In this document: positions 30,174-40,036 of the stretch, one piece after another
Numbering within the stretch: position 1 is the first letter of the stretch
Layout: every line of letters begins with the position of its first letter
Source of the DNA: Torulaspora globosa
Taxonomy: Eukaryota > Ascomycota > Saccharomycetes > Saccharomycetales > Saccharomycetaceae
Direction of reading: 5' to 3'
DNA length: 64,000 nucleotides
Assembly: GCF_014133895.1 (NCBI RefSeq)
Contig: NC_050727.1
Location: 186,001 to 250,000 of the forward strand
Program-made: the position numbers and the translations under genes
Notes under the pieces: model-generated
The model's database searches: none
The model's input: only the letters and a program-made list of their open reading frames with translations
What the model was told of the DNA's origin: nothing

Positions 30174-33062
30174 CCTGTGAGCAAGCATGGAGCAGCAGAA
30201 AAGCAAGGATACCCTCAGCAGCACCGGGTATATCCGACTCCGCCTCCAAGCCAACAGCGGAATGTGTCTGGGGCTTCAACGGCGTTAACACAGCCGCAGA
30301 GGGATTACACGCCATGGAACAGAATCAAGCTTCAAAACTCACCGTTCCCACGCTACAGGCATGTGGCATCTTCATATGTGTCTAATGATAATCGCATTTA
30401 TGTTATCGGCGGTCTTCATGATGAATCTGTGTACGGGGATACTTGGGTTATTCAAGCGGATGAGACTGCCACTCATTTCTCTTCAAAGACCGTTGATATA
30501 AGTGATTCTACACCTCCTCCCCGAGTTGGACACGCTGCCACCCTCTGCGGAAATGCCTTCGTCGTATTCGGCGGTGATACTCACAAGTTGAATAGCGAGG
30601 GACTGATGGACGATGATCTCTACCTGTTCAATATAAACTCTTACAAATGGACGATTCCAAATCCTGTCGGTCCAAGGCCCCTAGGCAGATATGGTCACAA
30701 GATCTCCATCATTGCTACTAATCAGATGAAAACTAAGCTTTACCTATTCGGTGGTCAGTTCGATGACACCTATTTTAACGACTTGGCAGTTTACGACCTC
30801 TCTTCGTTCAGAAGATCAGATTCGCACTGGGAATTCCTGAAGCCAAAGACGTTTATTCCCCCTCCCTTGGCAAACCATACAATGGTGTCATACGACCATA
30901 AATTATGGGTTTTCGGAGGCGACACATTGCAGGGACTGATAAATAGAGTGTTCATGTATGATATCATGACCAATGACTGGACTATCGTGGAAACAACAGG
31001 TGCAAAACCTCCGCCTCTACAGGAGCATGCGGCAATTATTTATGGAGACCTTATGTGCGTCATGGGTGGCAAGGACGAGCAAGATGTTTACTCTAACAGC
31101 GTCTATTTTTTGAACTTGAAGTCTTACCGGTGGTTCAAGTTCCCGATTTTCAAAGCAGGAATACCTCAAGGTCGTTCAGGACATTCTGTAACATTGCTCA
31201 ACAACGATAAAATACTCATCATGGGCGGTGATAAATTCGACTATGCCCGCCAAGGCCAATACGATCTGAGTACCAGTGACACAGACATGGGGAAGGGAAC
31301 GATACTGTACACGTTAGACCTTTCACGTTTAGGTGACCTTTGTCCCGGAATTTTTGATGTGTCAGAGCCTTTTAATCCGACAACCCCACCAATAGACAGC
31401 AGCTCGTTTGCTTCGACAAAAACTTCTCAGCCTCAGACAAACATTTTGACACCGTATGTCCCTGGCGTAGATCGAACTCCTACTGCGAATAGATCCCCAC
31501 AGCAACAAGATATCGAGACACCACTATCCAAAGTAGTAGATCACAATTCTGGTAATGAACCTTCTGCTTCTAAGAACAGTGAATTAGAGATCCCGCCACG
31601 TAACAGCAATCGCAATGCGAAAGAGATCAAGAAACCCGTGTCTCCAGTACCGGCACTTGCAGCTTCTGAGGGTGTGCAAGTTCCCCGTGTAGTTTCCTTG
31701 AGCTCCGAGTACAAAGATGATCAGGAGGGCACAGATGAGGAGATCGGCATTGCCACTGTTGCGAGTTCACCTTTGAAAGGTGATGTAAAGTATGACGCGG
31801 GACTTCAGCGTCCTATTTCTACAGAGGATAGGGCGGCCAACCAAAGTGACCTCAAAGAAGCAGTAAGCATAAAAAAGCTTAATGATTTGCCGCCTGGCAA
31901 GGACGAAAGACTCACAGATGCAGCCACGCACAATTTTACCGAACAGCCAACTACGGACAATAGAGAACAAACGCTGGACAAAAATGTCATCAGTCATTTA
32001 CGTTCGGAGCTAGAGCATTTGAAGCTTCTAACCGAGGAGAAGGCAACAGAGGCTAGCACATATATCAGGCAGCTTGAAGAACAAGTTCGAAAGCTAACTA
32101 GTGGGTCTGCCAACAATGCAGGAACTATCAATTTGCAAACTCGGCTCGACATTGTTGAAGCGGATCGTGACGGTTTACAAGACCATGTTAATGAAATGGA
32201 GCAACTTCTGGACGCAAAATTCTTGGAATTGGGGACTTTAAATGACATTATCAAACAGCAGAACGATAAGATTGATGGGCTCGCAAATGAAGCCTTATTA
32301 AAAGAGGAGCTCGAAACTTTAACACAGAAATTTGAGTCCCAAAGCAAAGAAAACCAGCTACTGAAACAAAAATTGAAAGAAGCAAACTCCAACAGCAGGC
32401 AAGAAATCAAACGTCTGTCCTCTCAGATAGAAGAATTGCTTTCAAGATGGGGTTCCAAAACTGCGGCTAAAAGCTCCGAGCATGGTGGCGATAACTCAGC
32501 CGGAGAACTGAAGTATGCGGGAAAAAGTCCTCATCATGACGCTGTAATTAACAGGTTACAGCAAAGGCTAGACGAATTACTGACAAGCAGTGATGATCTG
32601 AAGAGGTCTCACGAAAAGCTGGATGCCAACTATCAGGATTTAAAGCTGAAACACAGCACTTTGAGCGAAGAATTACTTACCAAGAAAAGTGAGCTTGAAA
32701 AATTCGAAGGTGACTATAAGGACACTTTGAGCTCTGCAACAAATACAAGCAGGGCTTTGGAAATGACACAGGAGGAGCTACAAAGGTATAAACAAGCGAA
32801 TAAAAAACTGAAGGAAGAATTAGAGGAGATGATATATGCACGAGAATCCTCACTGGGAGATGTATCCAGCTCCATGGACAGCAAGGACGCAGCTGGAAAC
32901 AATAGTGCACTAAGCCAGGACTCCAGCATGAAATTTGCTCGCTATAATATGAAAATTAATGACCTCAAGGCCGAATTATACATCATCAAGCAGGAAAGGG
33001 ACAATTTGAAGGACGAAGTACTTGAACTCAAGAAAAAACAGCTTGTAATGAACGATGAATGA
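30003..33062 (+). CDS. KEL1: Kelch-repeat polarity protein Kel1/Kel2
   Basis: Kel1 and Kel2 act in cell polarity, cell fusion and mitotic exit, binding Lte1 and formins at sites of growth. The 1,019-residue product has a short basic start and a polyglutamine run (about residues 46-58). A kelch propeller follows (about 105-450), with repeated hydrophobic-GG patterns such as YVIGGLH, FVVFGGD, YLFGGQF, WVFGGD and CVMGGK. The rest is a serine-rich linker and a long coiled coil from about residue 660 to the end. Single gene for KEL1 (YHR158C, 1,164 residues) and KEL2 (YGR238C, 882 residues); the symbol is arbitrary between them. Confidence 0.94.
30138..30173 (+). repeat. (CAA)12 trinucleotide repeat in KEL1
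   Basis: Twelve uninterrupted CAA codons encode polyglutamine. Pure CAA runs vary in length easily, so this is a likely polymorphic site. Confidence 0.9.
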
Positions 33063-33141
33063 TTCTCCTTCCAATGCCTGTATATGACATGAGTAAATGA
33101 TACATGCTTAGCATATTTATACGTACAGACGCGTGCTTTCA

Positions 33142-33744
33142 CTAATCATGCAGTGGAGGACTGCTGTTCCTATCATAGGAAGTCTCCGAAAGGAGAATAA
33201 AGCAGCGCTTGCTATCGATACGAGTACAGGCAGAACCTTCTGGGACAGACACTATTGAACCAGCTGAGGAGGCCAGCATTTGCATCTGAGTCTCGAGCCG
33301 CCTCCCCCCGGTTTCCTCGTTGTCTTCAGAGACCAGCATTTCGTTGCCGCCTTGTCGACTCGCAGAATAGTGCGGTTCCAGGTCGCTGTGCAGCATATCT
33401 GAGGACAATATAAGCGTATGTGAACCGTTGAGGGAATAGCCCGATCCCAGTGTATTGCCTTCCAGCGACTCCGCCAGCGAGTATCTCTTCTTCGACTGCC
33501 ACAGTGCGTCCGCCTCTCGCTGCCTTTTCGCCATACAAGATTTCAAACCAACCTTCAACTGTTCGAACTCAGTCCTGCTGATTGCTCTCACGCCGTTATT
33601 ATACAGCCCAAACGTCTTTCTAACCTCTTTTGAGACCGCATATTGCTCGCAGAACAGAGACACAGGAACCACGGCGTAACCGTTCGACTTTTCTCCAGAC
33701 TCATCCATCCAGCCACTCGAGTTTCCTCCCTTTCTTTCCGCCAT
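33142..33744 (-). CDS. REC104: Rec104, meiotic recombination initiation protein
   Basis: Rec104 works with Rec102 in the Spo11 core complex that makes meiotic double-strand breaks. The 200-residue product (S. cerevisiae: 182) diverges strongly, as is usual for this family. It retains the pattern EQYAVSKEVRKTFGLYNNGVR followed by an EFEQLK helix, and a C-terminal RCFILLSETSYDR block. Position next to KEL1 equals YHR157W, and an exact URS1 site lies 47 bases before the ATG. Identification rests on weak sequence similarity plus strong context. Confidence 0.82.
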   Translation of the reverse strand: MAERKGGNSSGWMDESGEKSNGYAVVPVSLFCEQYAVSKEVRKTFGLYNNGVRAISRTEFEQLKVGLKSCMAKRQREADALWQSKKRYSLAESLEGNTLGSGYSLNGSHTLILSSDMLHSDLEPHYSASRQGGNEMLVSEDNEETGGRRLETQMQMLASSAGSIVSVPEGSACTRIDSKRCFILLSETSYDRNSSPPLHD

Positions 33745-34488
33745 TGAGCTTCTTCTGCCTACACCTTATGCTGTTTTCTCAAGGCGCACGTCGGCGGCTA
33801 ATTGGAACCACCCGCACAACGCAAACATACACTGGTCCTTACCACTTTTACAAAACAAGCTAGACAGAACAGGGAAGAACCAAAGTTCCGAGCACGTCCT
33901 GGATAAGCCTGACCTGTTGCCAGAGTTCTTTAGCCCGCCTTAGCATAAACAAATCGTTGAGGACCAGCAAATCACCGGGAAAAGGTAAAAATACCAAGAA
34001 GAGCCGCCAGTGCTGCTACGTTCGTTGACATACGGGAATCAGAGCATCTCAGAGCTCTATAGCGCCTTCTTTCACCAAATTCTAGCGACTGGTTCGTTGT
34101 TGGATACCACATCTCAAAAAGCCTTAGTTGCTTAGACTTTCCCTCTGAAGCACAACTTGCGCATCCCGCGGTTGCTTGGGAGGACCCTGGCTGATAATCT
34201 GAGGGAAATACCAAGTTAGGGACAGTGAGTAGCGGCACGTGTGAAATGACGACCAAGCGAGCTGGAGAGGAAGTATAGCAGTTGCTGGTGGCCTGTTGGG
34301 GGCTGTAGCGCCTTCGAACCCCGATCGGATGTTTTAAACTGGGCGAGAAGTCGCTAATTGTTCTCTTACTGACATTAGGCATTTTCACTCGCAGGTTCGT
34401 TGCGTTTAGGCTGGTTAAGTTCAGATAAACTAGGTACACGAGCATAGATCTGGGGAAAAACAGGGTTTCGGAGGCTTGTGTAGTTCCA
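33745..34488. other. Divergent intergenic region REC104 / YGR237C-like
   Basis: About 745 bases. Beyond the URS1 site it contains a minus-strand open frame (33972-34604, 210 codons, running into the next gene) without recognisable features. LIN1 (YHR156C), which lies next to REC104 in S. cerevisiae, is not present here. Confidence 0.4.
33791..33800 (-). promoter_or_regulatory. URS1 (Ume6) site of REC104
   Basis: TCGGCGGCTA on the plus strand, exact reverse of TAGCCGCCGA, 47-56 bases before the REC104 ATG. URS1 bound by Ume6 represses early meiotic genes in mitosis and activates them with Ime1. Confidence 0.85.
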
Positions 34489-36729
34489 ATGACAGCTACC
34501 AGGTATGTGAAGCATGTGTCGTTCGATGACCTGGTGCCAACACTGATAGATGACCAAGTTGAGATCCTGAAGCACAGCCAGAAACATGCCGGATTCAATA
34601 ACAAGTTCCTTCACGTACCGCCACAGTACAATCCGTTGTACCAATCGGACTCTGAGCAGCCAAAGAAGAAGCAAGAGTTGTTTACGCAAAATCGAAGCGG
34701 CGAGAGACGCAGATCAGACGAGCACGACAAGTTGGAGAAGGTGCTTCAGTTCATGTCCCCACATCAAACCATCAGACCTTCGCTGAGTAGTCCGGATGTG
34801 GTGGATCGGAGTAGAAGCAGCTCTCCCCTGGCGCACTGTAGAACAAATCCAAGACTGCCTCCACCTCCAAAGACTCCTTCGCTCAAGTGGTCTGCGAAAA
34901 GAGCGGACGAACAGGAGAGAATCATTGATTGGGATATCTATGACATGGACTTTGCAACTGAGAGGAAGCTGACGAAAGAGACCGAGAAAAATACCCAGTC
35001 AAATTCTGGGTCAAGGGATGGTTACACTCAGGCTGCATTTGCCAATTTGAACGAACTGGAAGATCGACTGGGCTCAAAATCGAAGCCAGCCGCTAAGGAA
35101 GGCAGTGGTGGGCGAAAAAAAAGCTTTGCAGGAATGACCGACAAAGAGCTGGCCGAGCTAGAAAAGTTTTATGAGTCTCAAAGCCGATCCACCGCATCGC
35201 CCACTATAGACTGCTACGATTTCAAGGAACAGGACCCTTTCTTTATCGGCAAGTTCGATAAGAAAGGCGGTTCACAGGTCGCTGATCCCCTGGCTGCCAT
35301 CTATCCCTCAAGGCCTGTCGTAGATCACCGAGCGATATGTGTCACAATACAGCATCCTACATACGACCAGTATGTGCACGGTCTTAATACAGAAACCAAA
35401 TCACGAAAGCCAGAAGAATCACTAGCCGCTATCCGAAGTGTCTCGTGCTACATCTCAGGCAGACGATACACATGGTCTTCCGTGGATTGGTATGTGGAAA
35501 ACTGTGCTCGAGACGGCGACCACTTGATCATTGTCACGTCTATACCATTCTTCGAACGAGAAATAGAGTCTTCTGATTATGCCTTGAATAGAAGATATTT
35601 TGCTGAAAGTCATGGACCGGAATACGGGAGTTTCGACGAGATCGATAGAGGACTTAGACGAGTTTCAACGTCGTCCTCGGAAACTTGCAAGGCCACCACG
35701 CTTGGTCAAGTTTCAAAGGGGTTTCGAATAAAAGCTGTTCATGATGAAGCCCGGCAAAAGTGCCTAAATATCCTGAATTACTACGCTTCGAGGCTTCAAG
35801 GGATAGTAATGAAAATTACTATTGAGATGATAAAATGCGATTCACCGGAATATGCGATTACCAAAGCGGCAGCGCTGTACAGACCAGAAATACAGATAGT
35901 CAGTACCGTGAGCACAAATCTACAAATAAAGTTCAGGAACGGCAGAGTGAAGTTGCCATTTTTTGTGATGCAGCACTACCCAATGTCGACTGCCGTGGTA
36001 CCGTACGAATTCATCGATCCAAGACTGCTGGGGGAATCGCCCAGAGACATGACTGATACTTTGAAAGAAAGGAAAGAACAAATCCCTCGACGCAATGACA
36101 GATTAGTCGCTATAGACAGTATCATACTCAAGTCTTTGCGCAATCCATTTGCGGCTGATGTTACTACGACCAAGAAGTACGAAGAAGATAATGATTCACT
36201 GGTTGAATCGGTGAATGAGTACTTTCCAATGCCACCAGAACAGAAAAGAAAATATGAGCTATTCGAAAGAATGGGCTACGTTAGATGTTTACCTACTCGC
36301 CAAGCTGTTTACATTAAGAATAGTAATCCAACGATCAATGAGGATGACCGGAGGTCAACCCCTTTCAGTACCGCTAGCAACTCGAGAAGAAGCTCAAGAA
36401 TTCAGTATGATGACGGAATGTACAAAGTCAAATCGCTGATCATCGATTCATCGGAGTCATCCGATGACGAGAGCGACCAAAAGCGTCACGGTTCTTCAAT
36501 CAGGAAAACAAGGTCCATGGGTCCGCCCGCCAGGTCAGGTCACGTATCGCCAGGATTATCGCCAACGACTTCTGACAGAAAACCGCATTTTAATAACGTG
36601 ATGCATCCAACAAGCTCCAAGTCGCCAGAGCATGCTTCTCCGGCCAGCGAGAGCAAGAATAAGAAGGATAACAAGGGAAGGGAGAAGAAGAAAACCTTCG
36701 GGTCATTCTTCAGGAAAGTGTTCAAATGA
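34489..36729 (+). CDS. YGR237C-like protein of unknown function
   Basis: This matches the uncharacterised S. cerevisiae protein YGR237C (785 residues) by position between KEL1/2 and SPG1 and by length (746 residues). I recognise no catalytic domain. A folded region seems to lie at about residues 280-570, with several conserved-looking stretches (SCYISGRRYTWSSVDWYVEN, and QKCLNILNYYASRLQGIVMK). The C-terminal 150 residues are serine- and lysine-rich and end in a polybasic amphipathic tail, KKTFGSFFRKVFK, which would suit peripheral membrane binding; that is inference. No membrane segment or signal peptide is visible. Confidence 0.85.
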   Translation: MTATRYVKHVSFDDLVPTLIDDQVEILKHSQKHAGFNNKFLHVPPQYNPLYQSDSEQPKKKQELFTQNRSGERRRSDEHDKLEKVLQFMSPHQTIRPSLSSPDVVDRSRSSSPLAHCRTNPRLPPPPKTPSLKWSAKRADEQERIIDWDIYDMDFATERKLTKETEKNTQSNSGSRDGYTQAAFANLNELEDRLGSKSKPAAKEGSGGRKKSFAGMTDKELAELEKFYESQSRSTASPTIDCYDFKEQDPFFIGKFDKKGGSQVADPLAAIYPSRPVVDHRAICVTIQHPTYDQYVHGLNTETKSRKPEESLAAIRSVSCYISGRRYTWSSVDWYVENCARDGDHLIIVTSIPFFEREIESSDYALNRRYFAESHGPEYGSFDEIDRGLRRVSTSSSETCKATTLGQVSKGFRIKAVHDEARQKCLNILNYYASRLQGIVMKITIEMIKCDSPEYAITKAAALYRPEIQIVSTVSTNLQIKFRNGRVKLPFFVMQHYPMSTAVVPYEFIDPRLLGESPRDMTDTLKERKEQIPRRNDRLVAIDSIILKSLRNPFAADVTTTKKYEEDNDSLVESVNEYFPMPPEQKRKYELFERMGYVRCLPTRQAVYIKNSNPTINEDDRRSTPFSTASNSRRSSRIQYDDGMYKVKSLIIDSSESSDDESDQKRHGSSIRKTRSMGPPARSGHVSPGLSPTTSDRKPHFNNVMHPTSSKSPEHASPASESKNKKDNKGREKKKTFGSFFRKVFK

Positions 36730-36962
36730 TAAGGCAGATCGCTGCACCCTTGAGCTACGAGTATCAATCGGTTCGTACTTGAAGACGGTGTGACTTTTGT
36801 TTGGAGTTTCCAAACAAGACCCCTAAGGGTACCCGGTAACGGGATCTTATAAAACGGCCAAGATCATTTCATGGAGGAACTTCACTTTAGACCACTCAAT
36901 AGCATCAGCCGTCAGTTTTTGGTATATCGACAGGAACCAATAATAAACCAACTCCAAGAATT

Positions 36963-37298
36963 ATGAAATTGAATTCCAAAACATACTCAGAAGTCCAGCG
37001 AGTCGCGAGACTCCCCCGATTGCCTCTGCTCATGCTGGGAGTCATCTGCGGTGCCATGGTGCCCACAATGTACATGAGGAAATACCTACTGCCTCGTTTC
37101 AGGAAGGAGGATTTGCAAGAGATAACTGAGCCGGTCTCAGCCGGCAATTCCATCGCAAGACCAGTCATGAAGCTGTGGCCAATGTTGAATGCCCAACAGA
37201 AGAAGGACGTCATGCTGGCTCAGGCTCCTGTGAGACGGATCGACGCTGAAGACCTTGATGACGAGGGTAACCTCTTGATGTTCTCGTCCATCATGTAA
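36963..37298 (+). CDS. SPG1: Spg1-like small protein
   Basis: SPG1 (YGR236C) is needed for survival at high temperature in stationary phase and its product is mitochondrial in S. cerevisiae. The 111-residue product begins MKLNSKTYSEVQRVAR and has one hydrophobic helix (about residues 20-36, LPLLMLGVICGAMVPTMYM). It ends with LLMFSSIM, which is the S. cerevisiae C-terminus as well. It is 16 residues longer than the S. cerevisiae protein (95). It sits between YGR237C-like and MIC26, as in S. cerevisiae. Confidence 0.9.
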   Translation: MKLNSKTYSEVQRVARLPRLPLLMLGVICGAMVPTMYMRKYLLPRFRKEDLQEITEPVSAGNSIARPVMKLWPMLNAQQKKDVMLAQAPVRRIDAEDLDDEGNLLMFSSIM

Positions 37299-37674
37299 CT
37301 GGACCGCGAACCTCTTCAACCCGCTAGCATATTTCCGATTTTGGGCCCAGCATACCTGCATCCATTAGTTGTTTCGAGCAATCCAGTTTGGCACAGCCCT
37401 GCAGGCTTGTCCTTCGCTTAGTGCTGCCATAGGAACTCCTTATGTAGACAGTAAGCTTTTAAATCTATGAACCATCTAACGTTAGCTAGCTCTCTTTATG
37501 AAGAAGTTGGATCTTTCCAGCTTAGATCGGTATTATACTCAAAGTCCACGTGACGGAATTTAGCACCACTGATTGGACCGTTTGCTAGGTAACGGCTACG
37601 AAGAACGAAGTTCATGAGCAAGGTTAATTGAAGCAAGCTAGGCATCGCTTCAGCTCTTTTCCAGGTGTTCACTA
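37299..37674. promoter_or_regulatory. SPG1 3' flank and MIC26 promoter
   Basis: About 375 bases. The E-box CACGTG at 37547-37552 (within CCACGTGAC, a Cbf1-type site) lies 123 bases before the MIC26 ATG. Nothing else is seen. Confidence 0.45.
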
Positions 37675-38379
37675 ATGACTGCAGGATCAAGGTTTTATCG
37701 GGAGCAGGATTTGGTGAAAGAAGCCGTTATCCCACGGCAGAATGGCATGGTCTTATCTTCAGATGCTAAGCAGGCAGTCCTCGAGCCATTGAAGAGTTCA
37801 AAAACAGCGACAGCAAGAGCTATGTCGATCATAGGCAACAACGAATTGATTGATGGTATTTCAGTGCGGTCGCCCACCTACTTATTGTCGGTATTTCATC
37901 GACTACGGTTGCGTGTTTCGAGAACCATCGAAAAGGCCACTCAGAAGATAGATAAAAAGACATCAGCGTACTATAGGCATGAAAGAAGACTGACAAGTAC
38001 GATTGCAAGTTTGCATTCCGATCCTAGGGAAAGATTGCTGCCAGGTTTTACATATATCATTGTCGCAGCTATGTCCGGCTCAGTTCTGACAAGAAACAAA
38101 CGATTCTTGTATAGATTTACTGCTCCACTAGTGTTGGGTTCGGCATGCTTCTCCTATGTGTTACCAACAACGTTTCAAAACACCGCTGCTTTATTACACT
38201 CGATCGAGTCTGCCCATTTCCCAAGGGCGGTCGCGAAGCAGGACGCTATAATTAACAAGACTGTGCAGATAGGTCGTACTACGGCTAGCCACATTGACTA
38301 TCTCGCCGAATCTGTCTTCAACATAGCTGCCAAGTTCCGTCACTCTGTCAAGGAATGGACCAACCTTAACATCGAGTAA
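37675..38379 (+). CDS. MIC26: Mic26, MICOS complex subunit
   Basis: Mic26 belongs to the MIC26/MIC27 (APOOL-like) family of inner-membrane MICOS subunits that shape cristae junctions. The 234-residue product (S. cerevisiae: 233) has a hydrophobic segment at about residues 123-140 (FTYIIVAAMSGSVLT) and another at about 148-170 (APLVLGSACFSYVLP). These are the paired helices of the family, followed by a soluble helical tail. Position equals YGR235C, converging on YHB1. Confidence 0.88.
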   Translation: MTAGSRFYREQDLVKEAVIPRQNGMVLSSDAKQAVLEPLKSSKTATARAMSIIGNNELIDGISVRSPTYLLSVFHRLRLRVSRTIEKATQKIDKKTSAYYRHERRLTSTIASLHSDPRERLLPGFTYIIVAAMSGSVLTRNKRFLYRFTAPLVLGSACFSYVLPTTFQNTAALLHSIESAHFPRAVAKQDAIINKTVQIGRTTASHIDYLAESVFNIAAKFRHSVKEWTNLNIE

Positions 38380-38433
38380 GCTGCTCTGAATATTCATCTC
38401 ATCATCTCTATAAGCAAAGGTACATAAATTAAA

Positions 38434-39619
38434 CTATACTTTAGTGGTAGACATTTTTGGGCCGAAAGGTTCATACTGAATAAGATCGTTTTGGTGCTCC
38501 AGGACATCAAAGTGACCGATCATGCTTGTCATGAAATCGAGACTGCCACAGAGGTAAGCGTCAGAGCCCGCTGGGTTCTCTTTCGCCAGAAATTCGCCAT
38601 CAATACGTGGCTGGCTGGAGGAAAGAACAACGATCTTTTTAGCATTGGGAATTCTGGCGAGCAGCTCATCTTCATGCTCTTTAAAAGCTAAGCGTTCTTC
38701 ATCGTAGGCGGATTGAATCCAGTATACTGGTCTCTCAGGGTTTGTGATGATCTGCTCCTCCAACATGGCCAATAGCGGCGTGATACCAACGCCAGAACCC
38801 AGCAAACTAACGGGATGTCATTTTGACGAATCAGGTCCTTGTTTAAAGCAAAATCTCCAGCTGGCGCGCTCAGCAAGATCTGGTCACCAACAGATACGTG
38901 ATTGTGCAGATATTCTGAAACTAAACCGACGGGTTTGTCATCTGTAGCTTCCAGCTTCACCGAGAAACGCAAGCCGCCGTCTGTGGATACCGAGCAGATG
39001 GAGTAATGACGCAAGGCGTCGTATGTGTTGCCCCGTCCAGTTGGGTGAGTGTTGACAGTCAGGTACTGACCAGCGACGACAGACATTTCGATAGATCGAT
39101 CCCGGACTCAGGCTTTGCCTTGACAGTAAATTCCTCAGTGTCGGAAGCAACTCGCTCGCGAGCAACAGCTTCGAATGGTTTCCAACCAGCCCAGGCTGCC
39201 TCCTTATACATGCGATTCTCAACAGAGATGAAAATGTCCGCGATAGCACCGTACGCTTCTCTCCAAGCACCGAGAATATCAGGAGGGGCGGTCGCACCAA
39301 GCATTTCCTTAATAGCCGTCAGCAAGTATTCGCCAGCTATGGGGTAATGCTCGGGTTTGATCTGTAAAGCTCTATGTTTATGTCCGATTTGTTCAACATG
39401 AGGCAGCAGAACACTTAGGTGTTTTGCAGCTGCATGGACAGTTGTTGCCAATGCAGTGGGTTGAGCACCCTTGGCCTGATTAACTCTGTTGAAGATATTC
39501 AGCAGCTGTTTGTGCTCATTCAACATATTCTTGTAGAAAACTTTCGTAATTGCGGTACCCTGCTTCTCTAAGACCGGCACGGTGGCCTTTACGATCGCAC
39601 GAGTTTGGACAGATAGCAT
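38434..39619 (-). pseudogene. YHB1: Yhb1 flavohaemoglobin with two single-base frameshifts
   Basis: Yhb1 is a nitric oxide dioxygenase with globin, FAD and NAD(P)H domains. Reading leftward from the ATG at 39619, the frame covers the globin domain (including ALQIKPEHYPIAGEYLL) and stops after residue 186. The FAD domain continues in the next frame (GQYLTVNTHPTGRGNTYDALRHYS). The NAD domain is in the third frame (GSGVGITPLLAMLEEQ to the usual C-terminus EPFGPKMSTTKV). Each shift equals one missing base in a run of three identical bases: T at 39086-39088 and A at 38804-38806 (plus strand). Allowing for them, the gene would span 395 codons against 399 in S. cerevisiae, with no other damage visible. 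Either sequencing error or a very recent pseudogene. Confidence 0.9.
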
Positions 39620-40036
39620 CCTTTCTTGTTAGTCAGGGTTGGTACTCCTCAATGGTCATCTTTCAAATCTCTCATTTCCATCTGCTTATAATTCAAAAGC
39701 TGCAGCTAAATCTAGAACTCCACATGCTTTAACATTACTATCATTCCATAACATCTGACTTTTCAACGTAAATCAGAGAGTATCGGTTTATTGTCTGAGA
39801 ATCTCGCCATGAGCCGTTAAAACCTGGAATATCGAACCAGAAAGAGTAGAAACTTACTAACCAAAAACGATCTGGTTGATCACTATCCAAAGAACATTGC
39901 AGCTGAAACATGTGCGCCGTGGCTTGCACACCAATGCGTTGGGCCTGGGGCTCAGTGAGAGGACCGAGTACCTGTTGAATGATTAATTGTGATTATAGTT
40001 CTGCGGGGCCCCCGAGATATTGTGGTGAGGTTTTTG
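39620..40036. other. Intergenic region between RTT107 and YHB1
   Basis: About 415 bases acting as YHB1 promoter. A minus-strand frame (39741-39992, 83 codons) is open but has its first ATG only at 39911 and shows no known domain. TACTAAC occurs on the plus strand at 39855-39861 without a matching 5' splice site. LAM1 (YHR155W), next to RTT107 in S. cerevisiae, is absent. Confidence 0.35.

Noticed and set aside
33972..34604. 210-codon minus-strand frame upstream of and into the YGR237C-like gene
   Set aside because: Overlaps the start of a conserved gene, low-complexity, no recognised motif; likely chance.
39627..39640. GACTAAC just before the YHB1 ATG on the minus strand, with GTAAGT further up, as a 5' intron
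   Set aside because: The acceptor would lie too close to the branch site and the junction does not enter the YHB1 frame.
39855..39861. TACTAAC on the plus strand upstream of YHB1, suggesting an intron
   Set aside because: No GTATGT-like donor upstream on that strand and no gene continuing the frame.
39741..39992. Minus-strand 83-codon open frame between RTT107 and YHB1 with protein-like composition
   Set aside because: No ATG until codon 28, no recognised domain, no workable splice sites, and it fills the YHB1 promoter; kept only as a note.
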